Below, piece by piece: positions 16,775 to 26,283 of a stretch of DNA of 64,000 nt; position 1 is the first letter of the stretch; each line of letters opens with the position of its first letter. The position numbers and the translations under genes were made by a program. This stretch comes from an uncultured Mesorhizobium sp. GTDB taxonomy: Bacteria > Pseudomonadota > Alphaproteobacteria > Rhizobiales > Rhizobiaceae. The stretch spans positions 6,012 through 70,011 of the forward strand of contig CALFXR010000221.1 of the NCBI GenBank assembly GCA_937958475.1, given 5' to 3'. Under the pieces are notes generated by a model, which searched no databases, was not told where the DNA came from, and worked only from the letters and a program-made list of their open reading frames with translations.

Positions 16775-17812
16775 TCAGAACCGGTCGATGACCGAGATGC
16801 CGAGGCCGTCGAAACGGTCCATCGCCATCAGCGCCGCAGGCGCCTCGTCGAGGGCGATGCGCTTGCCGACCAGTCTTTGCGGCGCGAGCGTGCCCTTTTC
16901 GACCATCGCCAGCATGTCGGCGTAGCGGAAGGCCTGCATGCCGTGGCTGCCCATGATGTGCAGTTCGTGGGCGATGACGCGGTCCATCGGAATCGAAGGC
17001 TTCGCGTGTTCTCCCAGCATGAGGCCGACCTGGACGTGGCGGCCGCGTCGCCTGAGGTTGGCGATTGAGTTGAAGCAGGTCGCGGGGTGGCCGAGCGCAT
17101 CGATCGAGACATGGGCACCGCCGCCGGTAATCTCGCGCACGACGGCGGGAACATCGCCCGCACGGCCGTTGACCGTTGCCACCGCGCCGAGTTCGCGGGC
17201 GAAGGCGAGCTTCTCCTCGGTCAGGTCGACGGCGACAACGTTGGCACCCATTGCCCTGGCGATCATGATCGCCGAAAGCCCGACGCCGCCGCAGCCATGC
17301 ACCGCCACCCATTCGCCCGGCAGGACGCGCGCCTGGTCGACGACGGCGCGGAACGAGGTGACGAAACGGCAGCCGAGGCTCGCCGCGGTGACGAAGTCGA
17401 GTGTCTCCGGAAGTCTAACCAGGTTCGTATCGGCATAGTCGACCGCGACCAGTTCGGCGAACGAACCCCAGGCGGTGAAGCCCGGCTGGAACTGGCTCTC
17501 GCAGACCTGGTGATTGCCCGAATGGCACTCGGGACAATGGCCGCAGCCGCCGACGAACGGCACTGTCACGCGGTCACCGACGCGCCAGCGTCGCACGTCG
17601 GCGCCGACCGCTGCGATCGTGCCTGCCAGTTCGTGGCCCGGCACGTGCGGCAGCACGATGTCCGGATCGTGCCCCTGCCAGCCGTGCCAGTCGCTGCGGC
17701 AGAGCCCGCTCGCCTCGACCTTGATCACCACGCCGTCCGGCACCGGGATCGGATCTGGCAGGCTGGCGATGCGCGGCGCGTCACCGAAAATTTCGTAGAA
17801 GACAGCTTTCAT
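16775..17812 (-). CDS. Zinc-dependent alcohol dehydrogenase
   Basis: 345 residues, medium-chain dehydrogenase. Catalytic zinc region [15 protein letters not shown] and [16 protein letters not shown]; structural zinc cluster with four Cys in [17 protein letters not shown]; Rossmann motif [20 protein letters not shown]. Substrate unknown. It lies 25 bp downstream of an EamA-type transporter gene on the same strand, so the pair is probably co-transcribed, with the transporter first. Confidence 0.9.
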   Translation of the reverse strand: MKAVFYEIFGDAPRIASLPDPIPVPDGVVIKVEASGLCRSDWHGWQGHDPDIVLPHVPGHELAGTIAAVGADVRRWRVGDRVTVPFVGGCGHCPECHSGNHQVCESQFQPGFTAWGSFAELVAVDYADTNLVRLPETLDFVTAASLGCRFVTSFRAVVDQARVLPGEWVAVHGCGGVGLSAIMIARAMGANVVAVDLTEEKLAFARELGAVATVNGRAGDVPAVVREITGGGAHVSIDALGHPATCFNSIANLRRRGRHVQVGLMLGEHAKPSIPMDRVIAHELHIMGSHGMQAFRYADMLAMVEKGTLAPQRLVGKRIALDEAPAALMAMDRFDGLGISVIDRF

Positions 17813-17837
17813 GGTTTCTCCTGCGCAATGGAAACGG

Positions 17838-18785
17838 TCAGCGCCGGACGCCGCGGATCACCAGAACATTGCCTGCGGCGACGAAGACAAGGCCGGCGAG
17901 GGCCCATGCCGTCCACACGTAACCCTCGAAGACCGTCGAGATCAACAGGGCGAAGACGGGGATGGTGACCGTCGCGTAGGCCGCCCTCGCCCCGCCGATG
18001 CGACCGAGAAGCATGAGATAGGCGCCGAAGGCGAGTACCGTCGAAATCACTGCAAGGAACAGCAGCGATCCCAGATAGGAGGCGCTCGTGTCGACGATGA
18101 AGGGCTTGCCGAGCAGAAGGGCGAGGAATGCCGCCCAGGCGGTGCCGTAGACCATGCCCCAGGCGTTCATGGACACAAGAGGAAGGCCGCGTCTCTGGGC
18201 GGCGGCGGAGACGAGGTTGCCCGAACAGAAGGAGAGCGTCCCGGCGACGCAGAAGAGCAGTCCCGTCAGCGTGCCACCCGAAAGGCCGTGCGCGGCGATC
18301 TCGGGCCAGAACATCAGCGCCACGCCGGTGAAGCCGACGACGGCGCCGACCATCGTCCGCATTGCCGGCCGCTCGCCCATGACGAGAGCGCCGAGCAGGA
18401 GGTTGACCATCGAGGCCAGCGAAAAGACGACGGAGAGCAGCCCGCTCACCAGGTAACCCGCGCCGTAGTAGAAGAGCAGGAAGTTCGACGAGAACAGAAG
18501 CACGCCGAGCGCGGCGAAACGCAGGTGGTCCGCCGGCGGAAAGCGCCAGCGGCGGCCGGAACCGATCATCCAGGCGAGCATGATCGCCGCTGCGATGGCG
18601 AACCGCCAGACGATGTTGACCTCGTTCGGCACCGTGCCGACCTGCAGCGCGATGGCGAACCACGAGGCGCTCCAGCCGACCATGGTCAGGACATAGAGGC
18701 CGTAGTCCAGCGGCTCGAAGGGCTTGTCGCCGACAGGCGTCGCCGTCGGCCGGGCGCCGGGCAGCTTGGGATTCTGGATGTTCAT
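17838..18785 (-). CDS. EamA/DMT family transporter
   Basis: 315 residues, about ten hydrophobic helices in two EamA repeats, typical of drug/metabolite exporters in the inner membrane. Seen: [49 protein letters not shown] and, in the second half, [20 protein letters not shown]. The start MNIQNPK at 18785 removes an Arg-rich upstream extension and leaves a 115-bp divergent region before xseA. Probably forms an operon with the ADH gene. Substrate unknown. Confidence 0.85.
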   Translation of the reverse strand: MNIQNPKLPGARPTATPVGDKPFEPLDYGLYVLTMVGWSASWFAIALQVGTVPNEVNIVWRFAIAAAIMLAWMIGSGRRWRFPPADHLRFAALGVLLFSSNFLLFYYGAGYLVSGLLSVVFSLASMVNLLLGALVMGERPAMRTMVGAVVGFTGVALMFWPEIAAHGLSGGTLTGLLFCVAGTLSFCSGNLVSAAAQRRGLPLVSMNAWGMVYGTAWAAFLALLLGKPFIVDTSASYLGSLLFLAVISTVLAFGAYLMLLGRIGGARAAYATVTIPVFALLISTVFEGYVWTAWALAGLVFVAAGNVLVIRGVRR

Positions 18786-18900
18786 GGCCTCCGCATGCGC
18801 TCCCGCCGGGCGGCCGTCCAGACAAACTTGTAGTGCCAGCATCTCAAGTAAGGGCGCCGGGGGCCTTGACCTTCGGACACGGCGGCGCACCATCGCGGAG

Positions 18901-20481
18901 ATGACCGACCTGGCAGACAGCGATTCCCCCGGCAATGCGACCGAGTACACCGTCAGCGAGATCTCCGGCGCGCTGAAGCGGGTCGTCGAGGACGCCTTCG
19001 GCAACGTGCGGGTGCGCGGCGAGATTTCCGGCTATCGCGGCCCCCACTCCTCCGGCCACGCCTATTTCGCGCTGAAGGACGACCGCGCCCGCATCGAGGC
19101 GGTCATCTGGAAGGGTACCATGTCGCGGCTGAAGTATCGGCCCGAGGAAGGTATGGAGGTCATCGCCAGCGGCCGGCTGACCACCTATCCCGGTTCCTCG
19201 AAGTACCAGATCGTCATCGACAACATCGAGCCGGCAGGCGCCGGCGCGCTGATGGCGCTGCTTGAGGACCGCAAGCGCCGGCTGGCGGCGGAAGGTCTGT
19301 TCGATGCGGCGCGCAAGCAGTTGCTCCCCGACATGCCCCGCGTCGTCGGGGTTGTCACTTCGCCGACCGGCGCGGTCATCCGCGATATCCTGCACCGCAT
19401 CCGCGACCGTTTCCCGCTGCATGTCCTGGTCTGGCCGGTGCGCGTTCAGGGCGACACCGCCGCGGCGGAAGTCACTGCGGCGGTGGAGGGCTTCAACGCG
19501 CTCGCGCCCGACGGCCCGATCCCGCGGCCCGACCTGCTTATCGTCGCGCGCGGCGGCGGCAGCCTTGAGGACCTGTGGGGCTTCAACGACGAGGCGCTGG
19601 CCCGGGCCGTCGCGGATTCCGACATCCCGGTCATTTCCGCAGTCGGCCACGAGACCGACTGGACGCTGATCGACTACGTCGCCGACGTGCGGGCGCCGAC
19701 GCCGACGGGTGCGGCCGAGATCGCCGTGCCGGTGAAGGCCGAACTGCAGGCAACGCTGGCGAGCCTCGCGGCGCGACTCGCCGGCGCGGTGACGCGCAGT
19801 GCGGAGCGGAAGCGCCAGGCGCTGCGCGCCGCGGCTCGCGCCCTGCCCTCGCCAGACCAGTTGCTGGCGCTGCCGCGGCGGCGTTTCGACGAGGCAACGG
19901 CTCGGCTGTCACGCTGCCTCGAGGTCAATACCGAACGCAAGCGGGCGCGTCTGGAAGCGACCCGGCTGGTGCCGACGCTGCTGTCGCGGCGAATCGGCGA
20001 GGCGCGCCGCCATCTCGACGGCGCGGCGGCGCGGTTGCCGAAATGCGCCGACGCCGGCCTGCGCGAGCGCCGTCGCCAACTCGCAACGCTCGGCGCGCGC
20101 ATGACGATCGAGCCCATCGCCCGGCGCGCTGGGGAGCTTCGGCGCGAGGAAGGCCGCTTCGCCGCCCGCCTCGACCGCGCCATGGACGCCTATCTGGTTC
20201 TACGCCGGCGCCGCCACGGGCAAAACGAGCGCATGCTGGCGACAGTCTCCTACCAGTCGATCCTCGAACGAGGCTTTGCGGTCGTCCGCGATGTGGAGGG
20301 TACGCCACTCAAGCGCGCGGCGGCGGTCAGGCCCGGTGCGGCCCTGGCGATCCAGTTTGCAGACGGTGTCACAGCCGCGACGGCGGACGGCGGCGATTCC
20401 CCCTCCAACCCGGGACGGCCAGGGCGACAGGCCACGGGCCGGAAGGAACCGGGACCGGGCGGCCAAGGCTCCCTTTTCTAG
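18901..20481 (+). CDS. xseA: Exodeoxyribonuclease VII large subunit
   Basis: 526 residues. XseA with XseB degrades single-stranded DNA from both ends and takes part in repair. Seen: N-terminal OB fold ([33 protein letters not shown]), catalytic domain ([63 protein letters not shown]), a long Arg-rich coiled-coil part and the C-terminal [14 protein letters not shown]. Start MTDLADSD at 18901. No xseB is present in the window, consistent with xseB being elsewhere in most alphaproteobacteria. Confidence 0.95.
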   Translation: MTDLADSDSPGNATEYTVSEISGALKRVVEDAFGNVRVRGEISGYRGPHSSGHAYFALKDDRARIEAVIWKGTMSRLKYRPEEGMEVIASGRLTTYPGSSKYQIVIDNIEPAGAGALMALLEDRKRRLAAEGLFDAARKQLLPDMPRVVGVVTSPTGAVIRDILHRIRDRFPLHVLVWPVRVQGDTAAAEVTAAVEGFNALAPDGPIPRPDLLIVARGGGSLEDLWGFNDEALARAVADSDIPVISAVGHETDWTLIDYVADVRAPTPTGAAEIAVPVKAELQATLASLAARLAGAVTRSAERKRQALRAAARALPSPDQLLALPRRRFDEATARLSRCLEVNTERKRARLEATRLVPTLLSRRIGEARRHLDGAAARLPKCADAGLRERRRQLATLGARMTIEPIARRAGELRREEGRFAARLDRAMDAYLVLRRRRHGQNERMLATVSYQSILERGFAVVRDVEGTPLKRAAAVRPGAALAIQFADGVTAATADGGDSPSNPGRPGRQATGRKEPGPGGQGSLF

Positions 20482-20545
20482 GCGCTGCCGGACGAGGTCT
20501 TGACGCTGGATTAACGGGGCTCGCGCTAGTTTAACGATTCATGAA

Positions 20546-20580
20546 TGTTGCATTGCAACATGCGCATTGTTGCCATGCAA
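20546..20580. promoter_or_regulatory. TGCA-type operator pair upstream of small DUF1127 gene
   Basis: TGTTGCATTGCAACA (20546-20560) is a perfect palindrome around one T. A weaker copy, TTGCCATGCAA (20570-20580), follows with centre-to-centre spacing of 22 bp. A plausible promoter lies just downstream: TTCAAT at 20590-20595, 17 bp, TATTTA at 20613-20618. The core matches sites in the phasin promoter (21810-21837) and upstream of aceA (43988-43998). The regulator is inferred to be PhaR-like or ScfR-like. Confidence 0.6.
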
Positions 20581-20647
20581 AACTGTCTGTTCAATTCGTG
20601 GGCTCTCCTGCCTATTTAAGCGTCACACGAATTGATAGGAGGGTCAC

Positions 20648-20788
20648 ATGAACCTTATTCGCAACTTCCGCAACTGGCGCCGCTATCGCGACACCGTCAA
20701 TGAACTGAACCGCCTCTCGGCCCGCGAGCTCAACGATCTGGGCATTACCCGCGCCGATATCGAGCGTGTCGCCCGTCACGGCGCCTGA
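20648..20788 (+). CDS. Small DUF1127 protein (46 residues)
   Basis: A short gene easily missed: the protein begins MNLIRNFRNWRRYRD and continues with NRLSARELNDLGITRADIERV, a textbook DUF1127/YjiS domain with the Arg-rich helix and the DLGI-x-RADI signature. AGGAGGG stands six bases before the ATG, and a terminator follows at 20815-20846. DUF1127 proteins in Rhodobacter and Agrobacterium act in stress and RNA metabolism; in Rhodobacter one is co-transcribed with the CCUCCUCCC-loop sRNAs. Here such an sRNA lies 360 bp away on the other strand. The operators upstream suggest control linked to carbon storage. Confidence 0.9.
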   Translation: MNLIRNFRNWRRYRDTVNELNRLSARELNDLGITRADIERVARHGA

Positions 20789-20814
20789 TACGCACGCATT
20801 TCTTCGGATTGCCC

Positions 20815-20846
20815 AAAAGCCCGTCCGGCATCGTTGGCGGGCTTTT
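20815..20846. terminator. Intrinsic terminator after the DUF1127 gene
   Basis: AAAAGCCCG (20815-20823) pairs with CGGGCTTTT (20838-20846), with T/A runs on both sides. It ends the DUF1127 transcript and can also stop transcription coming leftward from tRNA-His. Confidence 0.8.
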
Positions 20847-20924
20847 CGTTTGCCTGCAGTTTAGGCAGAAAGCCGACAGCCCAAGGAGGCGGCACTCTCG
20901 CATCTGCGAAGGAACAGGAAGAAA

Positions 20925-21001
20925 TGGTACGGTTGGCTGGGATCGAACCAGCGACCTCCGGATCCACAATCCGGCGCTCTAACCAGCTGAGCTACAACCG
21001 C
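20925..21001 (-). tRNA. tRNA-His (GTG anticodon)
   Basis: 77 nt including encoded CCA. The cloverleaf folds: acceptor GCGGTTG with CAACCGT (first pair G:U), D arm TAGCTCAGCTGGTTAGAGC, anticodon stem CCGGA/TCCGG with loop TTGTGGA (anticodon GTG, 20965-20967), T arm CTGGTTCGATCCCAG. The discriminator base is A73 and the base before G1 is T, so the G-1 that most bacterial tRNA-His genes carry is missing. This is the known alphaproteobacterial exception, in which HisRS recognises a tRNA with A73 and no G-1. Confidence 0.97.
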
Positions 21002-21145
21002 ACATTCGAGGCGCAATCGTCGAAATCCCGACGCGGGAGGCCTCGTGCCGTCCGGCGATGCGTCCTTACGGGCAAACGGCAGAGAATTCAAGACCGTTGC
21101 GACACCGAAGGACAGCCGGCTCTACGCCTCTTTCATTCAGGCAAG

Positions 21146-21250
21146 AAAAAAGGCCGGGGGAGGAGGTCCGGCCTTTTTCCTATCGAAGACCGGCGGGAGG
21201 AGGTGCCGGCCTCGTCCCGCGAGCAATGGGAGGAGGATATCGCTCGCGGG
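21146..21250 (-). ncRNA. Three-hairpin sRNA with CCTCCTCCC loops (cuckoo / alpha-r14-like) in phasin 3' region
   Basis: On the minus strand, starting 24 nt after the phasin stop, three hairpins follow one another and each shows CCTCCTCCC in its loop: stem CCCGCGAGC/GCTCGCGGG (21242-21250 with 21216-21224); stem GGCCGGC/GCCGGTC (21205-21211 with 21188-21194); stem AAAAAGGCCGG with CCGGCCTTTTTT (21168-21178 with 21146-21157), the last also being an intrinsic terminator. CCUCCUCCC is the anti-Shine-Dalgarno motif of Rhodobacter CcsR and Sinorhizobium alpha-r14 (NfeR1) sRNAs, known to block ribosome binding sites in trans. Probably made by processing of the phasin mRNA, or from an internal promoter. 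Ends are approximate. Confidence 0.85.
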
Positions 21251-21273
21251 TAGCTTGCGGTCGCCGAAACGTG

Positions 21274-21732
21274 TCAGGCGACCTTGAGTTCCTTCATCGC
21301 CTTCTCGAAGGCGCCCTTGAACGGCTTGGAAACTTCATCGGCGGCCTTGGTCGCGACCGCCTGCATGTCCTTGGCCTGGTCGACGGCCATCTCGACGTTC
21401 TTGCGCAGGAAGGCGGTCTGCAACTCGACGATCTCCGACAGCGACTTCGCGCCGATCAGGGACTCGAGATGGTTGAAGCCGGCCTCGGCGTTGGCACGCA
21501 TGGCGGCGACGGCCTTCAGCGAGACATCGCCGGAAGCGGACTTGACGGTCTCGAAGGTGGATTCGATGGTCTTCTGCGCCTCTTCGGCGCCGACCTTCAG
21601 CTTGGCGTAGGCTTCCTTCGACTGCTCGACGCCCTTCTCGGCGAAGGCGCGGAACTGGTCGACGGTCTTGGAGGTGTCGAACGCGGCGGCAGCGGTCTCG
21701 AGGATGTCGGTGGTCTTCTCGGTCTTGGCCAT
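21274..21732 (-). CDS. Phasin family protein
   Basis: 152 residues, mostly amphipathic helix: MAKTEKTTDILETAAAAFD, then FRAFAEKGVEQSKEAYAKLK, a typical phasin motif, and LQTAFLRKNVEMAVDQAKDM. Phasins coat polyhydroxybutyrate granules and control their number and size. AGGAAT precedes the start at 21732; the longer frame upstream crosses the promoter. The promoter is clear (listed separately), with operator-like TGCA repeats on its -35 box. The 3' region carries the anti-SD sRNA, so storage granule coating and sRNA output are likely coupled. Confidence 0.9.
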   Translation of the reverse strand: MAKTEKTTDILETAAAAFDTSKTVDQFRAFAEKGVEQSKEAYAKLKVGAEEAQKTIESTFETVKSASGDVSLKAVAAMRANAEAGFNHLESLIGAKSLSEIVELQTAFLRKNVEMAVDQAKDMQAVATKAADEVSKPFKGAFEKAMKELKVA

Positions 21733-21790
21733 TTCCTGATTCCTTTTGGTGTTCGACGGGCTTGTGTCGGCCCGTTCTGGTGATGGTGTT

Positions 21791-21837
21791 ACTATAGGGA
21801 ATGTCGTTGTGCATTGCAACATAAATTTTGCACTGCA
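21791..21837 (-). promoter_or_regulatory. Phasin promoter with overlapping TGCA operators
   Basis: Read on the minus strand: -35 TTGCAA (21819-21814), 17-bp spacer, -10 TATAGT (21796-21791). The -35 lies inside TGCATTGCAACA (21810-21821), and a second site TTGCACTGCA (21828-21837) is 19 bp away centre to centre. PhaR/AniA, the PHB-responsive repressor, is known to bind TGC-rich repeats at phasin promoters, so repression by PhaR is the likely reading; it remains an inference. Confidence 0.7.
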
Positions 21838-21980
21838 CCCAAGTCGCCCGCCCTCGGATTAACCAAGGGTCCAGATTCAGCTTGCCCCGGACGCGCTGTT
21901 TCTGGACGTTCGCACATCCACCTTTTATTAACGATGCGTTAACGGACCAGCGCGCCGGACGCGCCAAGTACGGTCGAACC

Positions 21981-24900
21981 ATGGCCCAGCGAGACTACTC
22001 ATTCCTCGACATCGCCGTGCTCGACGAGGTGCGCGATCGTTTCGCCGCGGCCGATGCGATCGCCATCCTGTCGACAGACCTCACGGAGGTGATCTGGGCG
22101 AACGGGCCAGGGGCCACGCTTTTCGGCCACACTGACATCGAATCGATCATGGGCGCCGAGACCGGCCTGCCCTTTGCGGCGCGGCGGCAAATCATGGCCA
22201 CGTCCGGGTTTCCCGAGATCGGCAGCGACCGGCCGCTGACCGTGCGGCTGGCTTCGGGCATGACGAGCCGCACGATCGGCTTCCTCGGCAGCCGCATCGC
22301 CTTGCCGGGCGGGGAAGCGGCGATCCTGCTCGCCGTGCCTTTCGCGCAAGGCGCGTCTCGGACGCCGGCGGAGATCGCGGCCCGTGCTATTGGCGGATTC
22401 GGCGAAGCGGGACACCATGTCGCGCTCGTCGACGGCCGCGGCCGCATCGAGGCGGCATCGCAGGGCTTCGACGATCTCGGCATCCCGCCGCAGACGCTGG
22501 AAGCACTTGCGGCCGAAGCGGTGTCGGCCGAAGACCGTCTGGTGAAGCGGCTGATCACGGTGGGCACGACGGAGATCGCCGCCGGCGTGGCGCGGCTGCG
22601 CGACGATCCGCCGCTCAGCCTGTTCGTGGCGATCGGTACGGGGGAGATCGCGGAAGAGGAGCCGGCGGCGGCGGCCGACGCCGAAACGGCCGCCCCGCCG
22701 ACCGAGGCCGCGCCGTCGGTTGCTGAGTCTGCGCTACCCGCCGTCGAGACCGCGCTGCCAGCCGCCGCAAGCGAGGTTCCGCCCGCCTTGTTGCCCGTCG
22801 AGCCGGCACCCGCATCGTCGCCGACGAATGTCACGCCACCGCCGGCTGGCGGCCAGGATGTCCCGGCGGTGGAGACCATCGAGGCGATTCCGCCGGCCTT
22901 CGACACCGTGCTCAGCGCCGAGCCGGAGCCCGAGGAAAGCGCTGTCCCGACCGAACCGGCTCCTCCGGCGCAGGGCCCGCGCGGGCACGACGAAGCTGGC
23001 GAAGACGATCGCTGGTACTTCGGACCCGGCCACGACAGCCCCGCCGGGGAGACGCCGGCGTCCGTAGTCGCGCAAGGTTCAGACGTGGAGCGGCCCACGG
23101 TCGAAGCCCCCGCTGCCGCCGGGCCGGCTGACGAGGTATCTGCCGCCGAGACACCCGCCGCCGGAAGACTCGCCGCGTCGATCCCGCCTTCCGACGAAGC
23201 GCGTGCCATGCCGCGCGCCGACCGCGCGGCCGCACCGGTCCGCTTCGTCTGGCGCACCGATGCCGGCGGGCGCTTCAGCGCCATCTCGGACGAATTCGCC
23301 GACGTTGTCGGTGCCGCCGCCGCCGACGTCGTGGGGCGCACCTTCGCCGACGTCGCGGCCGCCTTCGCGCTCGACCCCGGTGGCGAGATCGCCGGACTGC
23401 TCGAGCGCCGGGACACCTGGTCCGGTCGCTCGGTCCTGTGGCCCATCGCCGACACCGACCTGCGCGTGCCTGTCGACCTCGCCGCGCTGCCCATCTACGG
23501 ACGCAGCCGCAATTTCGAGGGTTTCCGCGGCTTCGGCGTGGCGCGCACGGCTGACGCGGTGGTCGATCCAGAGGCGACCGGCCTTTCGCTTGCCAGAACC
23601 CAGACGGCCGAAGTGGCGGAACCGACGCCGGACCGCGTCGACGAGCACGCGCCCACCTCGCCGGAGGAGCCGATAGCGGAAGCCCCGGCCGCGGCTACCA
23701 CCACCGCCGAGCCTGTGCCGCCGGTGTCGGCAGCAGAGCCGGAAGCCGCCGCCCCGAAGGCCGCCGAACCGGTTCCGCCGATCCGTGAGGAGGCCCCGCG
23801 CCGCGAGGATCCATTCAAGGGCGAAGTGCCAGCGCTGACGCTCGTGCCGAAGCCGGAACGACGCTTCAGCGACAAGATCATCAGGCTCGCCGAGCATCGC
23901 CAGCCTGCGAACGACAAGGGCCTTACGCCGGTCGAGAAGAACGCCTTCCGCGAGATCGGCGATCGCCTGAAGAAGGAAGGGTCTGCTCCCGCGGTCGAGG
24001 GTGCCGGAAGGCCCGCGACCGGCGACAACGACCAACCGCCGGCACAGAAGGCGGCCGGCTCCGGGACTGTCGAGCCGGAGGCACCGGAGAGCGTCGAGAA
24101 GGCCGCCGGAACGCCTGGGACGCCACACGCCGCGATCGGGGTCGAGATCGAGAACGACGGCTTCGTGCCGACTGGCCCGGAAGAGCAGGTCTTCGAAGCC
24201 GCAGAACCGCAGCCCGCGCCGGATCGCGATGACGAGATCATCTCAGCCGATGATCGCGCGGCGGAAATGCAGGTTGAACCCGAGGCGATCGAGGCCGCCG
24301 AGGTGGCCGAAGAGGCCGAGAAACTGCCGGAGGCGACTGCGGAAGCCGCCCTGTTCGCCGCCGCCGAGGAGGGCGAAGCTCCGGCGGAGCCCTCATATGC
24401 CGAGCCTCAACCGGCGGTGGACCGGGACGACGAGATCGTCTCCGCCGGGGTCGGCGAGGAAGCGACCGGCGAGCCGGAAGCGGTCATCGAGACCGAACCG
24501 GCCGAACTGGCTGAAGAACCGGCGCAGGCAGTTGAAGAACAGACCGAGGCGACCACAGAGGAGGTCGGCGCGACCGCCGCTCCGGAGGAAAACGGATCGG
24601 TGGAAGCCGTTGCCGAGGACACGGGACGCCCGCCGGAACGCACCCGCGAGGAGCCGGCGAGGGTCCACGATTTCCTGCCCTCGGCCTTCGCGTCCGCGGG
24701 CGGCGCCCCGCGCCCGGCTGTCGACACATCGATCCTCGACAAGCTGCCGGTTCCGGTGCTGATCCATTCCGGCGACGTCCTGCACTACGCCAATCGCGAG
24801 TTCCTCGAATTTACCGCCTACGATTCCGTCGAGGAACTCGCGGAGCGCGGCGGTCTCGGCGTCCTCTTCGGCGATCCCTATCGCGACGAAGGCGAGAACG

Positions 24901-26198
24901 ACCGCGCCGACCGCAAGATGCGCCTCAGACGCGGCGACGGTCTGGAACTACCCGTCGAGGCGTTGCTTCAGTCCGTGCCGTGGGGCGGAGGCAAGGCGCT
25001 GCTGCTGGCGCTGCGCAAGGTGGGGCGGATGCCCGTCCTGGCGCCCGCGGCGACCTTCACCGTCGAGGACAAGAACGAGCTCGAGGCCAGGGTCGCCGAA
25101 CTGCGCACCATCATCGACACGGCGACCGACGGTGTCGTGCTGATCGCCAACGATGGCACGATCCGCTCGATCAGCCGCCCGGCCGAGGCCCTGTTCGGCG
25201 TCGAGAATGCCGAGGTCGCGGGCAAGCCCTTCACCTCGCTGTTTGCCATCGAGAGCCAGCGCGCGGCGCGCGACTATCTCAACGGCCTGTCCGAGAACGG
25301 GGTCGCCAGCGTCCTCAACGACGGCCGCGAGGTGATCGGCCGCGAAGCGCAGGGCCGCTTCATTCCGCTGTTCATGACCATCGGCAAGCTGCCCAATCTC
25401 GGCGGCTACTGCGCCGTTGTGCGCGATATCACGCAGTGGAAGCGCGCCGAGGAGGAACTGACCCAGTCGCGCGCCCAGGCCGAGCGCGCCTCCTCGCAGA
25501 AGACCGACTTCCTCGCCCGCGTCAGTCACGAGATCCGCACGCCGCTCAATGCCATCATCGGGTTTTCGGAGCTGATGATGGACGAAAAGTTCGGGCCGAT
25601 CGGCAACGACCGCTACCGAGACTACCTGCGTGACATCAACCGATCGGGCAACCACGTGCTCGACCTCGTCAACGATCTGCTCGACATCTCCAAGATCGAA
25701 GCCGGCGAGCAGGAGATGAGCTACGAAGCGGTGTCGCTCAACGACACGCTCGCCGAGACGGTCGCCATGATGCAGCCGCAGGCGAACCGCGAACGCGTCA
25801 TCATCCGCTCGAGCTTCGCCTCGCGGCTTCCCGAGGTGGTGGCGGACCTGCGCAGCGTCCGTCAGATCGCGCTGAACCTCCTGTCCAATGCCATTCGCTA
25901 CACCCAGGCCGGCGGCCAGGTGGTGGTGTCTACCGCGTACGAGCCGTCGGGCGACGTCGTCATGCGGGTGCGCGACACCGGCATCGGCATGACGCAGGCA
26001 GAGATCGAGCAAGCGCTGAAACCGTTCAAGCAGATCAGCGCGCTGAAGCGCGGACGCAGCGATGGCACCGGCCTCGGATTGCCGCTGACGAAAGCCATGG
26101 TCGAGGCCAACCGGGCGAAGTTCATCATCACCTCGGCGCCGAGCGAAGGCACGCTCGTGGAGATCACTTTCCCCTCCACACGCGTGCTCGCCGAGTGA
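21981..26198 (+). CDS. Large PAS sensor histidine kinase, PdhS/PleC/DivJ-like
   Basis: 1405 residues, far longer than most PdhS-family kinases. No signal peptide or membrane helix, so cytoplasmic. N-terminal PAS-like part (1-200), a Pro/Ala/Glu-rich region, a second PAS-like segment (about 417-525), a long acidic disordered stretch to about 900 with an internal repeat (EPQPA-DRDDEI at 742 and 808), two further PAS domains (about 915-1020 and 1040-1160), then HisKA with SHEIRTPLNAIIGF (phospho-His 1183) and HATPase with NLLSNAIRYT, DTGIGM and GTGLGLP. The catalytic half is very like DivK-kinase/phosphatases that set cell polarity and division in alphaproteobacteria. Start MAQRDYSF chosen over an upstream extension that crosses the phasin promoter. 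Confidence 0.85.
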   Translation: MAQRDYSFLDIAVLDEVRDRFAAADAIAILSTDLTEVIWANGPGATLFGHTDIESIMGAETGLPFAARRQIMATSGFPEIGSDRPLTVRLASGMTSRTIGFLGSRIALPGGEAAILLAVPFAQGASRTPAEIAARAIGGFGEAGHHVALVDGRGRIEAASQGFDDLGIPPQTLEALAAEAVSAEDRLVKRLITVGTTEIAAGVARLRDDPPLSLFVAIGTGEIAEEEPAAAADAETAAPPTEAAPSVAESALPAVETALPAAASEVPPALLPVEPAPASSPTNVTPPPAGGQDVPAVETIEAIPPAFDTVLSAEPEPEESAVPTEPAPPAQGPRGHDEAGEDDRWYFGPGHDSPAGETPASVVAQGSDVERPTVEAPAAAGPADEVSAAETPAAGRLAASIPPSDEARAMPRADRAAAPVRFVWRTDAGGRFSAISDEFADVVGAAAADVVGRTFADVAAAFALDPGGEIAGLLERRDTWSGRSVLWPIADTDLRVPVDLAALPIYGRSRNFEGFRGFGVARTADAVVDPEATGLSLARTQTAEVAEPTPDRVDEHAPTSPEEPIAEAPAAATTTAEPVPPVSAAEPEAAAPKAAEPVPPIREEAPRREDPFKGEVPALTLVPKPERRFSDKIIRLAEHRQPANDKGLTPVEKNAFREIGDRLKKEGSAPAVEGAGRPATGDNDQPPAQKAAGSGTVEPEAPESVEKAAGTPGTPHAAIGVEIENDGFVPTGPEEQVFEAAEPQPAPDRDDEIISADDRAAEMQVEPEAIEAAEVAEEAEKLPEATAEAALFAAAEEGEAPAEPSYAEPQPAVDRDDEIVSAGVGEEATGEPEAVIETEPAELAEEPAQAVEEQTEATTEEVGATAAPEENGSVEAVAEDTGRPPERTREEPARVHDFLPSAFASAGGAPRPAVDTSILDKLPVPVLIHSGDVLHYANREFLEFTAYDSVEELAERGGLGVLFGDPYRDEGENDRADRKMRLRRGDGLELPVEALLQSVPWGGGKALLLALRKVGRMPVLAPAATFTVEDKNELEARVAELRTIIDTATDGVVLIANDGTIRSISRPAEALFGVENAEVAGKPFTSLFAIESQRAARDYLNGLSENGVASVLNDGREVIGREAQGRFIPLFMTIGKLPNLGGYCAVVRDITQWKRAEEELTQSRAQAERASSQKTDFLARVSHEIRTPLNAIIGFSELMMDEKFGPIGNDRYRDYLRDINRSGNHVLDLVNDLLDISKIEAGEQEMSYEAVSLNDTLAETVAMMQPQANRERVIIRSSFASRLPEVVADLRSVRQIALNLLSNAIRYTQAGGQVVVSTAYEPSGDVVMRVRDTGIGMTQAEIEQALKPFKQISALKRGRSDGTGLGLPLTKAMVEANRAKFIITSAPSEGTLVEITFPSTRVLAE

Positions 26199-26283
26199 CA
26201 TTTTGGTGATGCGTCAATCCGCCGCCGCCTAAAAGCGGAGTAGGACTGTCAGCAAATCCTTGTAAAGCTGCGCATTTTCATCC

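Noticed and set aside
21146..21178. Treating the poly-A/T hairpin only as the phasin terminator
   Set aside because: Its loop repeats the same nine bases as two stems just before it, which a simple terminator does not explain.
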